This document shows, one piece after another, positions 1-8,128 of a stretch of DNA of 30,273 bases. Source of the stretch: a bacterium. Lineage in GTDB: Bacteria; B130-G9. The stretch is from contig DATLAJ010000020.1 in the NCBI GenBank assembly GCA_035527515.1, positions 1-30,273 of the forward strand, read 5' to 3'. Both the position numbers and the translations under genes were made by a program. The notes below the pieces were generated by a model. That model worked only from the letters and a program-made list of their open reading frames with translations. It did no database searches and was not told the DNA's origin. How positions within the stretch are numbered: position 1 is the stretch's first letter; each line of letters opens with the position of its first letter.

Positions 1-994
1 GATCAACCCCAAGGCTCTCCTGATAGTTCCGGACGATCCTGAGTCTGGGCAGCTTCTGCTCGTTGAGGATAGGGACGAACCTTGAGCCATGTTTGACGAC
101 ATAGACGTCCGGCACGACCGGGATGCCACTCTCAAGGTCGAAAGCGCTTCCTGGCCTCGGCTCCAGCGTCTCAATTAGCGAAACAATGCTCTTGAGCGTA
201 GAGTCGCTAATCCTGAGTGCCTTTCGCAGCTCGGCGTACTTGTGACCCACTAGAAGGCCGAAATGCGCATCTATGGCTTTTTGAACCAAGGCCCATAGCC
301 TCTTCGAGAATGGCGCCGTATCAGACAGAACCTCGTGCTCCGCAAATAGATTCCGCAGCTGTATCTTGAGGCACTCCCTGAGGTCTTTTGCCCCAACTCC
401 CGGCGGATCAAACTCCTGAATGAGGCGGAGTATCTGCCTGACCTTCTCGACGTCAACTTTCGCGTTCCCTGCTATGAGCTTCAGCGGCACACGCAAAAAC
501 CCGTCAGAATCGATATTTCCGATTATCCGTTCTGCGATCTTGAAGTCATCTGCCGAAAGCCTGTCGAGGTGTAGCTGGTCCATGAGATGGTCGGCGAGAT
601 TCTCGCGTTTGAACAAGATCCGCTCATACACTGCCGGGTCCACGATGTCGCTGTCTCCGCGCCAGCGCTCGATTACGGGGACCCGGAACTCGTCCTCATC
701 AGGGCCATCGTCGGACTTGCGCTTCAGAAGAAGAGACATCACCTCATCGAGCGATTCATCTTCGGGATCAGTGGTTGGGGTCGCATCCTCCTCTGGCGAC
801 TTCTCGAGGTCGGAAACCTCCTCTAACAGCGGATTCTCGGTCAGCTCCGCAAGTATCTTCTGCTCCAGCTCGAGGACGTTCATCTGCAACATCTCTAACG
901 ACTGGCGCATCTGAGGCGTAAGCACCAGCTTCTGCGTTAACCGCTGGTCAAGCCTCGCGGACAGCCTGTGCCTGTTGGAGAGGTCTTCAGCCAA
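1..994 (-). CDS. rpoN: RNA polymerase sigma-54 factor RpoN (C-terminus cut by window edge)
   Basis: Sigma-54 directs RNA polymerase to -24/-12 promoters that need AAA+ activators. I see 331 codons of the N-terminal and central parts. The Gln/Leu-rich region I (LTQKLVLTPQMRQSLEML) starts near residue 19, an acidic region II runs about 60-105, and the core-binding region follows (e.g. FDPPGVGAKDLRECL). The helix-turn-helix and the RpoN box lie beyond the left edge. The frame has no ATG near its beginning. The best start is TTG at 994, preceded by AAAGGG with a 9-nt spacer, and an in-frame TGA lies two codons upstream. It begins 25 nt after the lptB stop. The lptA-lptB-rpoN order is the classical arrangement in many diderms, so co-transcription is likely. 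The family call is firm; the exact start is slightly less so. Confidence 0.95.
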   Translation of the reverse strand, partial: MAEDLSNRHRLSARLDQRLTQKLVLTPQMRQSLEMLQMNVLELEQKILAELTENPLLEEVSDLEKSPEEDATPTTDPEDESLDEVMSLLLKRKSDDGPDEDEFRVPVIERWRGDSDIVDPAVYERILFKRENLADHLMDQLHLDRLSADDFKIAERIIGNIDSDGFLRVPLKLIAGNAKVDVEKVRQILRLIQEFDPPGVGAKDLRECLKIQLRNLFAEHEVLSDTAPFSKRLWALVQKAIDAHFGLLVGHKYAELRKALRISDSTLKSIVSLIETLEPRPGSAFDLESGIPVVPDVYVVKHGSRFVPILNEQKLPRLRIVRNYQESLGVD

Positions 995-1019
995 AGCTCA
1001 TTACCCTTTGAGCAACTTA

Positions 1020-1862
1020 TTATAGATCGAAATTGTGTCCCAAGTATATCTTCCTAACCAAATCATCGTCGGCGATCGACTTTGGATCACCATCCCTAAT
1101 TATCTTGCCACCATCGATTATAAATGCTCGATCAGTTATTTTCAACGTCTCCCTAACATTATGATCGGTTATCAAGACCCCAATCTTTAGAGAGCGAAGC
1201 TTACGCACTATCTCCTGAAGATCGATTATAGCAATTGGATCGATCCCTGCAAACGGCTCATCCAGCAGCATGAACGAAGGCGAGAGCGCAAGAGCGCGAA
1301 CTATCTCCACACGTCTTCTCTCACCACCAGAAAGCGTGTAGCCCATAGAATCGCCCAACTCCTTGATGTCCAGAAGCGCCAGCAACTCATCTATCCGCTC
1401 CTCGACATCCCTTTTGGAGAGACGACGGCTCTCAAGGACGATCCTGATGTTGTCCTTGACTGAGAGCCGTTTGAATATCGAGGCCTCTTGAGGCAAGTAC
1501 CCGATGCCCTTTCTCGCCCTAGCGAACACAGGAAGTCCCGTGATGTCCTCCTCACCGAGCAGCACGGTGCCTCCGTTAGGCTTCACCAGACCGACAATCA
1601 TGTAAAACGTCGTTGTCTTGCCAGCACCGTTTGGCCCCAGCAGGCCAACTATCTCACCTCGCTTGACCTCAAGACCAACCCGGTCAACCACCGTCCGACC
1701 CTGGTATTGCTTCAACAGACCCACGCAGCGCAGGCAATCAGAGCCAGAGCCGCATCCGACTCCAGAAGAGCTCTTATTCCTCGTCGCGGATATCTCCTCT
1801 CCAACTTTCGCCGACTCAGCCTGCTTGACTTTCAAACGCGTCCCCCTACGGGAAACCTGCAT
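1020..1862 (-). CDS. lptB: LPS export ABC transporter ATPase LptB
   Basis: This is the cytoplasmic ATPase that powers LPS extraction by LptFG and transport along the Lpt bridge. Walker A is GPNGAGKT (residues 76-83), the Q-loop Gln is about 125, the signature is LSGGERRRVEI (177-187), Walker B is FMLLDEPFAGIDP (197-209) and the switch His lies in ITDHNVRETL (234). LSGGERRR and DHNVRETL are typical of LptB rather than of generic ABC ATPases. The protein is 280 residues, against about 240 for most LptB. The first 43 or so residues form a Ser/Lys/Gly-rich extension with two Cys before the ATPase fold begins. The ATG directly abuts the stop of the upstream LptC-LptA gene with no gap, so translation is probably coupled. 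No lptF or lptG is in the window. Confidence 0.96.
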   Translation of the reverse strand: MQVSRRGTRLKVKQAESAKVGEEISATRNKSSSGVGCGSGSDCLRCVGLLKQYQGRTVVDRVGLEVKRGEIVGLLGPNGAGKTTTFYMIVGLVKPNGGTVLLGEEDITGLPVFARARKGIGYLPQEASIFKRLSVKDNIRIVLESRRLSKRDVEERIDELLALLDIKELGDSMGYTLSGGERRRVEIVRALALSPSFMLLDEPFAGIDPIAIIDLQEIVRKLRSLKIGVLITDHNVRETLKITDRAFIIDGGKIIRDGDPKSIADDDLVRKIYLGHNFDL

Positions 1863-4172
1863 TTATTGCCTATTGGGAACGAAAATAGTTGTCTTGATCT
1901 TGTTGTTTTCCTCGCCCTCAATCTCGTACTCTTGCTTGCCCAAATACAGCGTAACGACCTTTCCTCTCGTGATTATCTTCCCCAGCTCGAACACCTTCGG
2001 CATCCCGAGCAGCACGACTTTCTGTTCGTCGTCGTAGTATAAGGCCTTTTCGGCACGCAGGACCTTCGTCCCGTCCTGAACCCGCACGTTCCCCTCCGCC
2101 TCAAGCGTTCCTATCTGGCCAGCCACGGGGTCCCCTGACATCTTGATCGTGTCCGCTGAGAACACTGACTCGCCCTTCCGAAGAACGACCCCACCCGAAT
2201 AAGAGCCCTGCATGGTCTTTTCATTGTAGTCAAGCCGGTCCGCACGAAGCTCGATCTTGCCAGGCTTGCGGAGCGACTCGCTCGCCAACAGCGACTCACT
2301 CTTATCGAGGCTGCCTTTCTTGCCCCCTGCACGGCCATTCCCCATCTTGAGTTCCTTCTGGTTGTAAAACACGCCACTGACGTTGTCGATGATGCTCAAA
2401 TCTCCAGTCTTGAGCTGATAGAGCACCTTTCGCCCCTCTATTACATTGTCGCTATACCACACTTTCGGCTGCCGTGTGAGCTCGGCAACCTGGCTGGCCC
2501 CCTCGAGCACGAATTTGCCCCCAGTCGCGATCCGACCCTGAGCCTCGATCACCACGTCATCCCTGGCTACGAGCCAATCGAGCCCGGACATGCCGTCCAA
2601 GAAGGCCATGTCAAGCCTCTTGCAGCGGAGCGACCGATCCTGCCAGTGGACCGAGACATCGCCCGAACAATGGGCCTTGCCCGAGGCCACATTGACCGAA
2701 AGCTTGTCTGCGAGCAGCTCAGCTGGCCGAGACTCTGCCGGTTGAGAGCCATTATTGGACCTGTTCGGCGCCCACACGTTCGCCCTGACCGAGCCAGCGA
2801 AGTCCAGCGACTGTATCTTTAGGCCCTCTTCGTCTGAGCCCTTGATTCTGACCGCAAGAGCGCCGGCCCTGATCGAGTTATAGCCTGACACCATGTGGAC
2901 ATCCCCCTTGAAGAGCGCTAGCCGCTCGCCAAGGTCCGCCTCGAGTGCCTCCGCTGCGACTTTTAGACTTATTGAGGACGCAGAACTAGATATCCCTGGA
3001 AACTCGGCAAGCGACAGGACCACACCGTCCGAGGCGGAGAATACGTTCGGCACTTGTTTGTAGGTCATCTTGGCCGCGTTCAGCGTGCTACAGCCAAGAT
3101 AGCGTGCGGCGGAGTGGAGCAAGTCGAACCTATCTCTAGTCGAGAGGAAGTATGCTTGGCCAGCCTCTCTTTGGCGACTCCGGTAGCTCGAGAACAGTGT
3201 CGGCCACGACATCGTCTCTCCCGGCAGAAGAGACCTGGGTCGGTTGGCGGTCATCAGCCGCGCGAAGCCGTGAATCAATAGCGGCTTGCCCTGAAGAACG
3301 AGGACATCATCGCGATACTCGGCCTTCTCACACCCAACCGCTCCGTCCTGCGATTTGATCACGACGTTGCCGCTCAGCTTGGCCCATTTGATCTCTCGAA
3401 GCTCATCCCCCCAGCCAAACAGAACTTTCTCGGCTATTATCTCGTCCTGCCCGGACCTGAGTATGACATCACCCACCAACTCAGCGGTCTTTGTCTTGGT
3501 GTGGACAAGCATCTGCTCAGCGCTGAGCGCAAAGCTATCCTTCAACGTGGCCCCAGCGCTCTCGGTATCTTTCTCGAGGAATCTCAGGAACTTCTGGGGC
3601 GAGGATTTAATCTCGAGGTGAACCACGGAAGGAAAGAGTATCTCGCAGGACGGAAGATTGACTGAGAACCCTCTCGTCTGGAAGTAAATCCCCTCCCCAG
3701 TCACAACCACTGGGCAGCGGCTCGATGCGGTCATCGTGGAGCGACTGAAGCTGACGTTATCGCACTTGAGTGTTAGCCCAGTTGAGAGCATCGCCATGAC
3801 GTTACGCCGCAGTATCACGTTGTCTGAGTGGGGGTCGTAGATGCCCTCGTCCGCGCTGAACGAGATGTGCCGGCCCTTCTCTCCGAAGTAGGTGCTCGCC
3901 GGAAGCACCCCCTCAAGCGAGTACTCCTTCGTATCCATCTTGAGCGTCGCTTTGTTCGCCCATAGCTCGTAGATCGTTCTAGCACTCTCCGCGACCGTTT
4001 GTCGAAAGCCCTTGATCACGATTGCATCGCCCACACACCCCTCCGGCAATCCCACTGAAGCTGATGCGTGTTGCCTGGTTCTGTGGGACGAGAAGATGAA
4101 ATAGGACAAAACGGCGACCAGGCAGATCACCGTCAAGGCAAGTGCTATCCGAAGCCTATGTCTTGCTGTCAT
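1863..4172 (-). CDS. LptC-LptA type fusion protein, multi-OstA-domain LPS bridge component
   Basis: 769 residues. A membrane anchor (about 9-27, LALTVICLVAVLSYFIF) is followed by an LptC-like region (about 45-190) and then a long series of OstA/LptA-like beta segments. The last 130 residues form the clearest LptA unit: ELRADRLDYNEKTMQG, then GGVVLRKGESVFSADTI, then LEAEGNVRVQDG. Known LptC (about 190 residues) anchors the inner-membrane end of the bridge, and soluble LptA (about 180) polymerises across the periplasm. Here one chain seems to provide the anchor and several jellyroll repeats. The ATG lies 17 nt inside the end of the upstream HIT gene, and the stop touches lptB. I infer from the architecture that it is a membrane-anchored LPS bridge. 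The middle third, residues about 200-630, is more diverged and its domain count is uncertain. Confidence 0.88.
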   Translation of the reverse strand: MTARHRLRIALALTVICLVAVLSYFIFSSHRTRQHASASVGLPEGCVGDAIVIKGFRQTVAESARTIYELWANKATLKMDTKEYSLEGVLPASTYFGEKGRHISFSADEGIYDPHSDNVILRRNVMAMLSTGLTLKCDNVSFSRSTMTASSRCPVVVTGEGIYFQTRGFSVNLPSCEILFPSVVHLEIKSSPQKFLRFLEKDTESAGATLKDSFALSAEQMLVHTKTKTAELVGDVILRSGQDEIIAEKVLFGWGDELREIKWAKLSGNVVIKSQDGAVGCEKAEYRDDVLVLQGKPLLIHGFARLMTANRPRSLLPGETMSWPTLFSSYRSRQREAGQAYFLSTRDRFDLLHSAARYLGCSTLNAAKMTYKQVPNVFSASDGVVLSLAEFPGISSSASSISLKVAAEALEADLGERLALFKGDVHMVSGYNSIRAGALAVRIKGSDEEGLKIQSLDFAGSVRANVWAPNRSNNGSQPAESRPAELLADKLSVNVASGKAHCSGDVSVHWQDRSLRCKRLDMAFLDGMSGLDWLVARDDVVIEAQGRIATGGKFVLEGASQVAELTRQPKVWYSDNVIEGRKVLYQLKTGDLSIIDNVSGVFYNQKELKMGNGRAGGKKGSLDKSESLLASESLRKPGKIELRADRLDYNEKTMQGSYSGGVVLRKGESVFSADTIKMSGDPVAGQIGTLEAEGNVRVQDGTKVLRAEKALYYDDEQKVVLLGMPKVFELGKIITRGKVVTLYLGKQEYEIEGEENNKIKTTIFVPNRQ

Positions 4173-4665
4173 TGTCGGCGCCGATTGCGGTGAATACTGG
4201 TTTCAGCTGCCGAAACGTGTCGGGGAGTGATTCGGGAATGACTCTCACCTCGGACACCGTGGTCATGAAATTGCTGTCCCCACTAAACCGTGGCACGATG
4301 TGAATGTGAACGTGGCCCAAAACCCCCGCACCTGCGCAGCGGCCGATGTTGATCCCTATGTTCAGTCCCTCGGGTCTGATGCTATTGGCTAGAACTATCT
4401 CGCAGAGCCTCACTGTCTTGAATACATCGAGAAGCTCCTCATCGTCGAGCTCCGTCAGAGAACCTGCATGCCGACTCGGCGCAACCATGAGGTGCCCGTT
4501 GTTATATGGATAGCGATTGAGGGCCACTATGCTCCGCGAGGTCCGGTGGACAACCAGCATTGCCTCGTCGCTCTGGGCTGCGACCATCTCACAGAAGATG
4601 CAGCTTTCTGACTTCTTATCTGACAAAATGTAATCAAGTCTCCAAGGAGCAAAAATAACCTGCAT
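4156..4665 (-). CDS. HIT-family nucleotide hydrolase/phosphorylase
   Basis: A 169-residue histidine-triad protein. The active-site motif is HVHIHIVPR, with His at 118, 120 and 122. The early APWRLDYI segment and a CxxC pair (Cys22, Cys25) match the branch that contains bacterial Ap4A phosphorylase/hydrolase-like enzymes. HIT proteins cleave nucleoside phosphoryl bonds of Ap4A, AMP-lysine or related nucleotides; the exact substrate here is not readable. Other expected elements are visible: ALNRYPYNNGHLMVAPSRH and GLNIGINIGRCAGAGV. The ATG at 4665 has GAGG about 9 nt upstream. The 3' end overlaps the start of the LptC-LptA gene by 17 nt, so the two are probably expressed together, although no functional link to LPS export is known to me. 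Confidence 0.93.
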   Translation of the reverse strand: MQVIFAPWRLDYILSDKKSESCIFCEMVAAQSDEAMLVVHRTSRSIVALNRYPYNNGHLMVAPSRHAGSLTELDDEELLDVFKTVRLCEIVLANSIRPEGLNIGINIGRCAGAGVLGHVHIHIVPRFSGDSNFMTTVSEVRVIPESLPDTFRQLKPVFTAIGADNDSKT

Positions 4666-4921
4666 TCAACGATGCCTCAAACATAGTGGCAGAATCAGTC
4701 AAGTGATGGAGCCCAGCTACAGCAGCTCCTCGCATGTAAAACTCTTCAAGCAAGTGGCCGGTTCCCGTCCGGTTAGAGCGTTCGGCCTCGTTGACGTTGA
4801 TTGTAGCCGTCCTGAACGGCGAAGGTCTCCTCTCTGAGGATGCATAGAGGAACCTGTGAGTGTCCTGTAGGCCCGCGAGCCACAATGGCCTGATATACGC
4901 GCCCAATTCGCAGATAAACGC
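4666..4921. other. Gap between the Sm-like gene and the HIT gene; no convincing gene
   Basis: 256 nt separate the stop of the Sm-like gene from the HIT start. Two overlapping minus-strand reading frames of 85-90 codons cross it. One would start at a TTG and run into the HIT gene; neither shows a recognisable domain, a good ribosome site or a protein-like composition. I see no strong promoter or terminator hairpin. Confidence 0.5.
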
Positions 4922-5212
4922 TTAGACCCGCTCCAGCCAGTCTTTTTCGTCCTTGTCGGCCACTCCGCCCTCAACTATCGTGATCTCCTCAAGAAGGATC
5001 AGGACCTTGGGCGGATACGTGTAGCGGCTGTTCCAAAAATCGACCCCGTCGCACGCCTTGACGTCAACCAGCTCGACATCAACGTCCGTAACCTCCTTTA
5101 CGGTACCACGATAGTTGGTTCCCTGTGTGGTGAAGATGCGGAGCTCCTCATCTACGCTCTCCCTGAGCTGCTTGACAATTTTCTCCGATTTTATGTCCGT
5201 GTGACTACGCAT
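4922..5212 (-). CDS. Small Sm-fold-like (LSm/Hfq-type) protein, hypothetical
   Basis: 96 residues. After an N-terminal helix (about 7-20), residues 22-52 (ELRIFTTQGTNYRGTVKEV, then DVDVELVDV) read like an Sm1 motif: strands around a Gly-x-x-Tyr-x-Gly turn ending in a Val-x-Leu-x-Asp strand. Residues 69-81 (KVLILLEEITIVE) read like Sm2. A 17-residue insert (KACDGVDFWNSRYTYPP) sits between them. Sm-fold proteins bind RNA, usually as hexa- or heptameric rings. The match is by pattern only, and residues of the Hfq uridine pocket are not identifiable with confidence. The ATG has AAGGAC 6 nt upstream. It lies downstream of rpsA on the same strand, which fits an RNA-related role by context. It could instead be another small SH3-like beta barrel. 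Confidence 0.6.
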   Translation of the reverse strand: MRSHTDIKSEKIVKQLRESVDEELRIFTTQGTNYRGTVKEVTDVDVELVDVKACDGVDFWNSRYTYPPKVLILLEEITIVEGGVADKDEKDWLERV

Positions 5213-5294
5213 TAGCGTCCTTTTCGAGACTCCAAGTGCATCAATCTGTAGTTTGACCTACTGAACCTCTCAAAAAAACACTTCATGCTACAAG

Positions 5295-5334
5295 GTGTGG
5301 CGCCGTGCATCTCAACTCTCACGTTTCGCCACAC
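5295..5334 (-). repeat. Inverted repeat upstream of the Sm-like gene
   Basis: GTGTGGCG at 5295-5302 and CGCCACAC at 5327-5334 form a perfect 8-bp stem around 24 nt. In the minus-strand transcript it would sit 83 nt ahead of the Sm-like start codon. A run of seven U in the RNA (5272-5278) follows 16 nt after the stem, too far for a standard intrinsic terminator. Confidence 0.5.
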
Positions 5335-5351
5335 ATCCCGCGACTTCTCCC

Positions 5352-5413
5352 AGTTGTTTGAGCCGCCGCAGAAACACACTGGACGCCTACCGTGTTGCCC
5401 CGGCTAAACAACT
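5352..5413 (-). repeat. Inverted repeat just after the rpsA stop
   Basis: AGTTGTTTGAGCCG at 5352-5365 is complementary to CGGCTAAACAACT at 5401-5413: 13 paired bases with a single bulged G, enclosing 35 nt. It begins 9 nt beyond the rpsA stop codon. There is no U-run after it, so it looks more like a 3' stabiliser, processing site or protein-binding structure than an intrinsic terminator. Confidence 0.55.
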
Positions 5414-5422
5414 CTACGCCCG

Positions 5423-8083
5423 CTACTCCTTCTTCTGCGCTTCGTCCCCTGGGTCTGGCCCGGGCAGCACTTCCGAATCGTCCGGTGTTGCCTGAACGAC
5501 CGCCTCGTCTTCTGTCTCCTCTGGCGCCGTCTCTTTCATTGTCTCATCTACGGCCAGCGACTCAGCCGCATCAGGTTCCTCGACCTGCTCATCAATCTCT
5601 TCACTTGGCGCAGGCGACTCCTCATCCCCCTCGCCGACCTCGAGCGGCTGCTCCTCGGGCATTGGTGGCTCCACGGTCTCCAAACGCTCCTGCTCCTCAG
5701 GCATTGGTGGCTCCACGGTCTCCAAACGCTCCTGCTCCTCAGCCCCTGGCTCCTGTTGTGCTTCTTCGCTAGTGTCCAGCTCCCTCGGTTCCGGCGGCGA
5801 TACATCTTCGGTAGGGACCGGTTCGACCTCTTGGGCTCGCTCCTGCGCTGCCTCTTGCTCCGGCGGCTCAAGAGCGGTCATGTCCTCGGGCTGCTCCTCC
5901 GTGGGCTGAGCGGTCTCGGCATCAACCTCCTCGGCCTGGGCAGCTTCCTCCGTGGGCTCCCCCGGTTCGGGCGCCGGCCTTGTCTCCTCAGTCAGCTCTT
6001 CTGCTGTGCTCTCTTCTGGCTTTTGCACATCTTGAGGCGCTGTTTCTTGAAGTGGGCTTTCCGGTTCTGTCTGTGAAAGTTCCGCCTCAGGCAATTTCGA
6101 AGGCGTTGTCCCATCTTTGGCAATCTCGTCGGAAGGGCTGGTTAGCTTCTCATCTTGGCTCTTTTTCGCATCCCTCTCCCGCTTCGCCTCCAACCGGGCG
6201 GCCTCTCGCTCCTGAGCTTTTCTAAGCTTCTCCATCATCCTCTGCTCCTGCTCCTCATCGAGGCATTCCCTGACGCTTAGGCTCAGACGATGGTCCTGCT
6301 GGCTCACCGAAAGTATCTTTACTTGGACCTCTTGATTCTGATCGAGAACCTGAGCTGGGTGACCGATTCGCTTGTTAGCTATCTCCGAAATGTGGACGAG
6401 GCCCTCAACCCCAGGACGGACCTCAACAAATGCGCCGAAGTCGAGGATGTTTATCACTTTGCCGGTGATAATCATGTCCGGCTTGAGTTCCTGCTCGATG
6501 CCTTCCCACGGGTCCACTTTGATCTGCTTGAGTCCCAGCGAGAGTTTATGAGCCTTCGGGTCGGAACCCAGAACCACGAGGTCCAGCGTGTCGCCCAGTT
6601 CGAGCATGTCCCCGGGATGGCGCATGTGCCTGCTCCAGGTGATGTTGCTTCTGTGTAAGAAGCCGACTATGTCCTCATCGATCTCCACCTTGGCGCCGAT
6701 GTGGCTTATTTCACGCGCGATTCCTGTAACTCTCGACCCGTCTGGATACATCTCAGCAATCCGAAGCCATGGGTCCTCCGTCAACTGCTTGAGGCCCAAT
6801 GATATCTTCCGCTCAGCGGCGTCAACCCGCAGAACCACGACATCAATCACATCCTCTTCGTTTATGACCTGTGAAGGGTGCTCGATGCGCTTGGTCCATG
6901 ACATCTCGGACACGTGCAGCAAGCCCTGGATGCTCTCCTCAAGCTCCACAAACGCCCCATATTGCTTCAAACTCACAACATGACCCTTAACCCTTTTGCC
7001 CTCGTAATACCTCTCCTCAACGTGCTGCCATGGGTCAGGCGTCTTCTGCTTGTAGCCCAGTGAAACCTGGTTACGCTCCCTGTCGAAGCGAAGGATTATC
7101 ACCTCCACCTCATCCCCAACATTGAAATACTGAGACGGATGCTCCGTCCGACCCCAAGAGATGTCGGTACGGTGAAGCAGACCGTCTATTCCACCAAGGT
7201 CTATAAAGACCCCCCAATCGGTTATGTTCTTGACTATGCCCTTGACTGTCCTGCCTTCCTGAAGCTTCGACAAAGTCGACTCGATGCGGTCCTGGAGGTC
7301 CGCCTCAAGAACCGCCCGCCGCGAAAGGACGATGTTCCTGTGCGTGCCTTGCACCTCAAGGTTGAGTATCTTCATCGGAAATGTCTTCCCAACGAACTCG
7401 TCCATGTCCCGAACGGGATGTAGGTCCAGCTGGGACCCAGGCAAGAAGGCCTTGATGCCCTTGAGGTCTACCGTATATCCCCCTCGTTTGCGGCTGACGA
7501 TCGTTCCCTCTACAGGCTCATTGTTCTGAAAGCTCGCCTTGAGGTCGTCCCAGAACCTCAGCCGATCGGCGCGGCGCTTCGACAACATGACACGGCCGTC
7601 CTGGTTCTCAATTGCCTCGAGGACTACCTCTATCTCCTGACCTACCTGTGCCTGGACAGGAAACAGGGCATCCTCCAACTCACTGCGCGGTAGAATGCCC
7701 TCGGACTTGTACCCGATGTCGATAAGCACACTTGTATCGTCAACCTCGATAATACGCCCAGTAACAATGTTGCCTTCCTTAAGGTCCTTCATGCTCTCGT
7801 CATAAAGCTGTTCTAAGGCATCGCGGTCAAGCTCCGGCTCCCTCTCCAACTCGCCTAGACTCTCATCTGGGGGCTCATCCTCGTCCTCCATGAACAACTG
7901 CTCTGCCGTAAAGCCATGTGCCTTGCGTGACTCTGATTCGAGCTCCTCGGAGCTTGTGGCCTCAGATTCTTCGGGCCCTGAGTCACCCACAGCATCCGAC
8001 GAATCCTCCAGACCACTTGAATCGTCCGAGACCTCGTCCGGACCTTCTTCTTGGTTAGGTTGCAGATCTTCCAAATCCACCAT
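5423..8083 (-). CDS. rpsA: 30S ribosomal protein S1 with extended acidic termini
   Basis: S1 binds mRNA at the 30S subunit and helps load structured messages. Six S1 domains are visible at about residues 101-170, 188-256, 276-345, 361-432, 447-518 and 534-604. The later ones keep typical patterns such as [22 protein letters not shown] and [21 protein letters not shown], and several end in a conserved DPW. The protein is 886 residues, against about 560 for E. coli S1. The excess is an acidic, Ser/Glu-rich N-terminus of about 100 residues, a charged helix (606-645) and a tail of about 240 residues rich in Glu, Pro, Ala and Thr. The tail includes a perfectly duplicated 14-residue unit. The ATG at 8083 is preceded by a full AGGAGG with an 11-nt spacer. 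A TATAAA at 8102-8107 could be a -10 element, but no good -35 accompanies it. Confidence 0.96.
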   Translation of the reverse strand: MVDLEDLQPNQEEGPDEVSDDSSGLEDSSDAVGDSGPEESEATSSEELESESRKAHGFTAEQLFMEDEDEPPDESLGELEREPELDRDALEQLYDESMKDLKEGNIVTGRIIEVDDTSVLIDIGYKSEGILPRSELEDALFPVQAQVGQEIEVVLEAIENQDGRVMLSKRRADRLRFWDDLKASFQNNEPVEGTIVSRKRGGYTVDLKGIKAFLPGSQLDLHPVRDMDEFVGKTFPMKILNLEVQGTHRNIVLSRRAVLEADLQDRIESTLSKLQEGRTVKGIVKNITDWGVFIDLGGIDGLLHRTDISWGRTEHPSQYFNVGDEVEVIILRFDRERNQVSLGYKQKTPDPWQHVEERYYEGKRVKGHVVSLKQYGAFVELEESIQGLLHVSEMSWTKRIEHPSQVINEEDVIDVVVLRVDAAERKISLGLKQLTEDPWLRIAEMYPDGSRVTGIAREISHIGAKVEIDEDIVGFLHRSNITWSRHMRHPGDMLELGDTLDLVVLGSDPKAHKLSLGLKQIKVDPWEGIEQELKPDMIITGKVINILDFGAFVEVRPGVEGLVHISEIANKRIGHPAQVLDQNQEVQVKILSVSQQDHRLSLSVRECLDEEQEQRMMEKLRKAQEREAARLEAKRERDAKKSQDEKLTSPSDEIAKDGTTPSKLPEAELSQTEPESPLQETAPQDVQKPEESTAEELTEETRPAPEPGEPTEEAAQAEEVDAETAQPTEEQPEDMTALEPPEQEAAQERAQEVEPVPTEDVSPPEPRELDTSEEAQQEPGAEEQERLETVEPPMPEEQERLETVEPPMPEEQPLEVGEGDEESPAPSEEIDEQVEEPDAAESLAVDETMKETAPEETEDEAVVQATPDDSEVLPGPDPGDEAQKKE
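5658..5741 (-). repeat. 42-bp perfect tandem duplication in the rpsA tail
   Basis: Two identical 42-bp units (5658-5699 and 5700-5741) encode two copies of [14 protein letters not shown] in the disordered tail of S1, followed by a partial third start (EEQPLE). Perfect identity at the nucleotide level points to a recent in-frame duplication. Confidence 0.9.
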
Positions 8084-8128
8084 ACGGTCAAAAACCTCCT
8101 GTTTATAGTAATCACATAACAGCCAAAA

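Noticed and set aside
420-914. Plus-strand frame opposite rpoN
   Set aside because: Ser-rich antisense shadow of a conserved minus-strand gene.
4634-4906. Minus-strand frame of 90 codons between the Sm-like and HIT genes
   Set aside because: TTG start without a ribosome site, overlaps the HIT start, no domain or plausible composition.
5392-6225. Several plus-strand frames opposite the rpsA tail
   Set aside because: Open because of the Glu/Pro codon bias of the antisense gene; Leu/Arg/Pro-rich without domain content.
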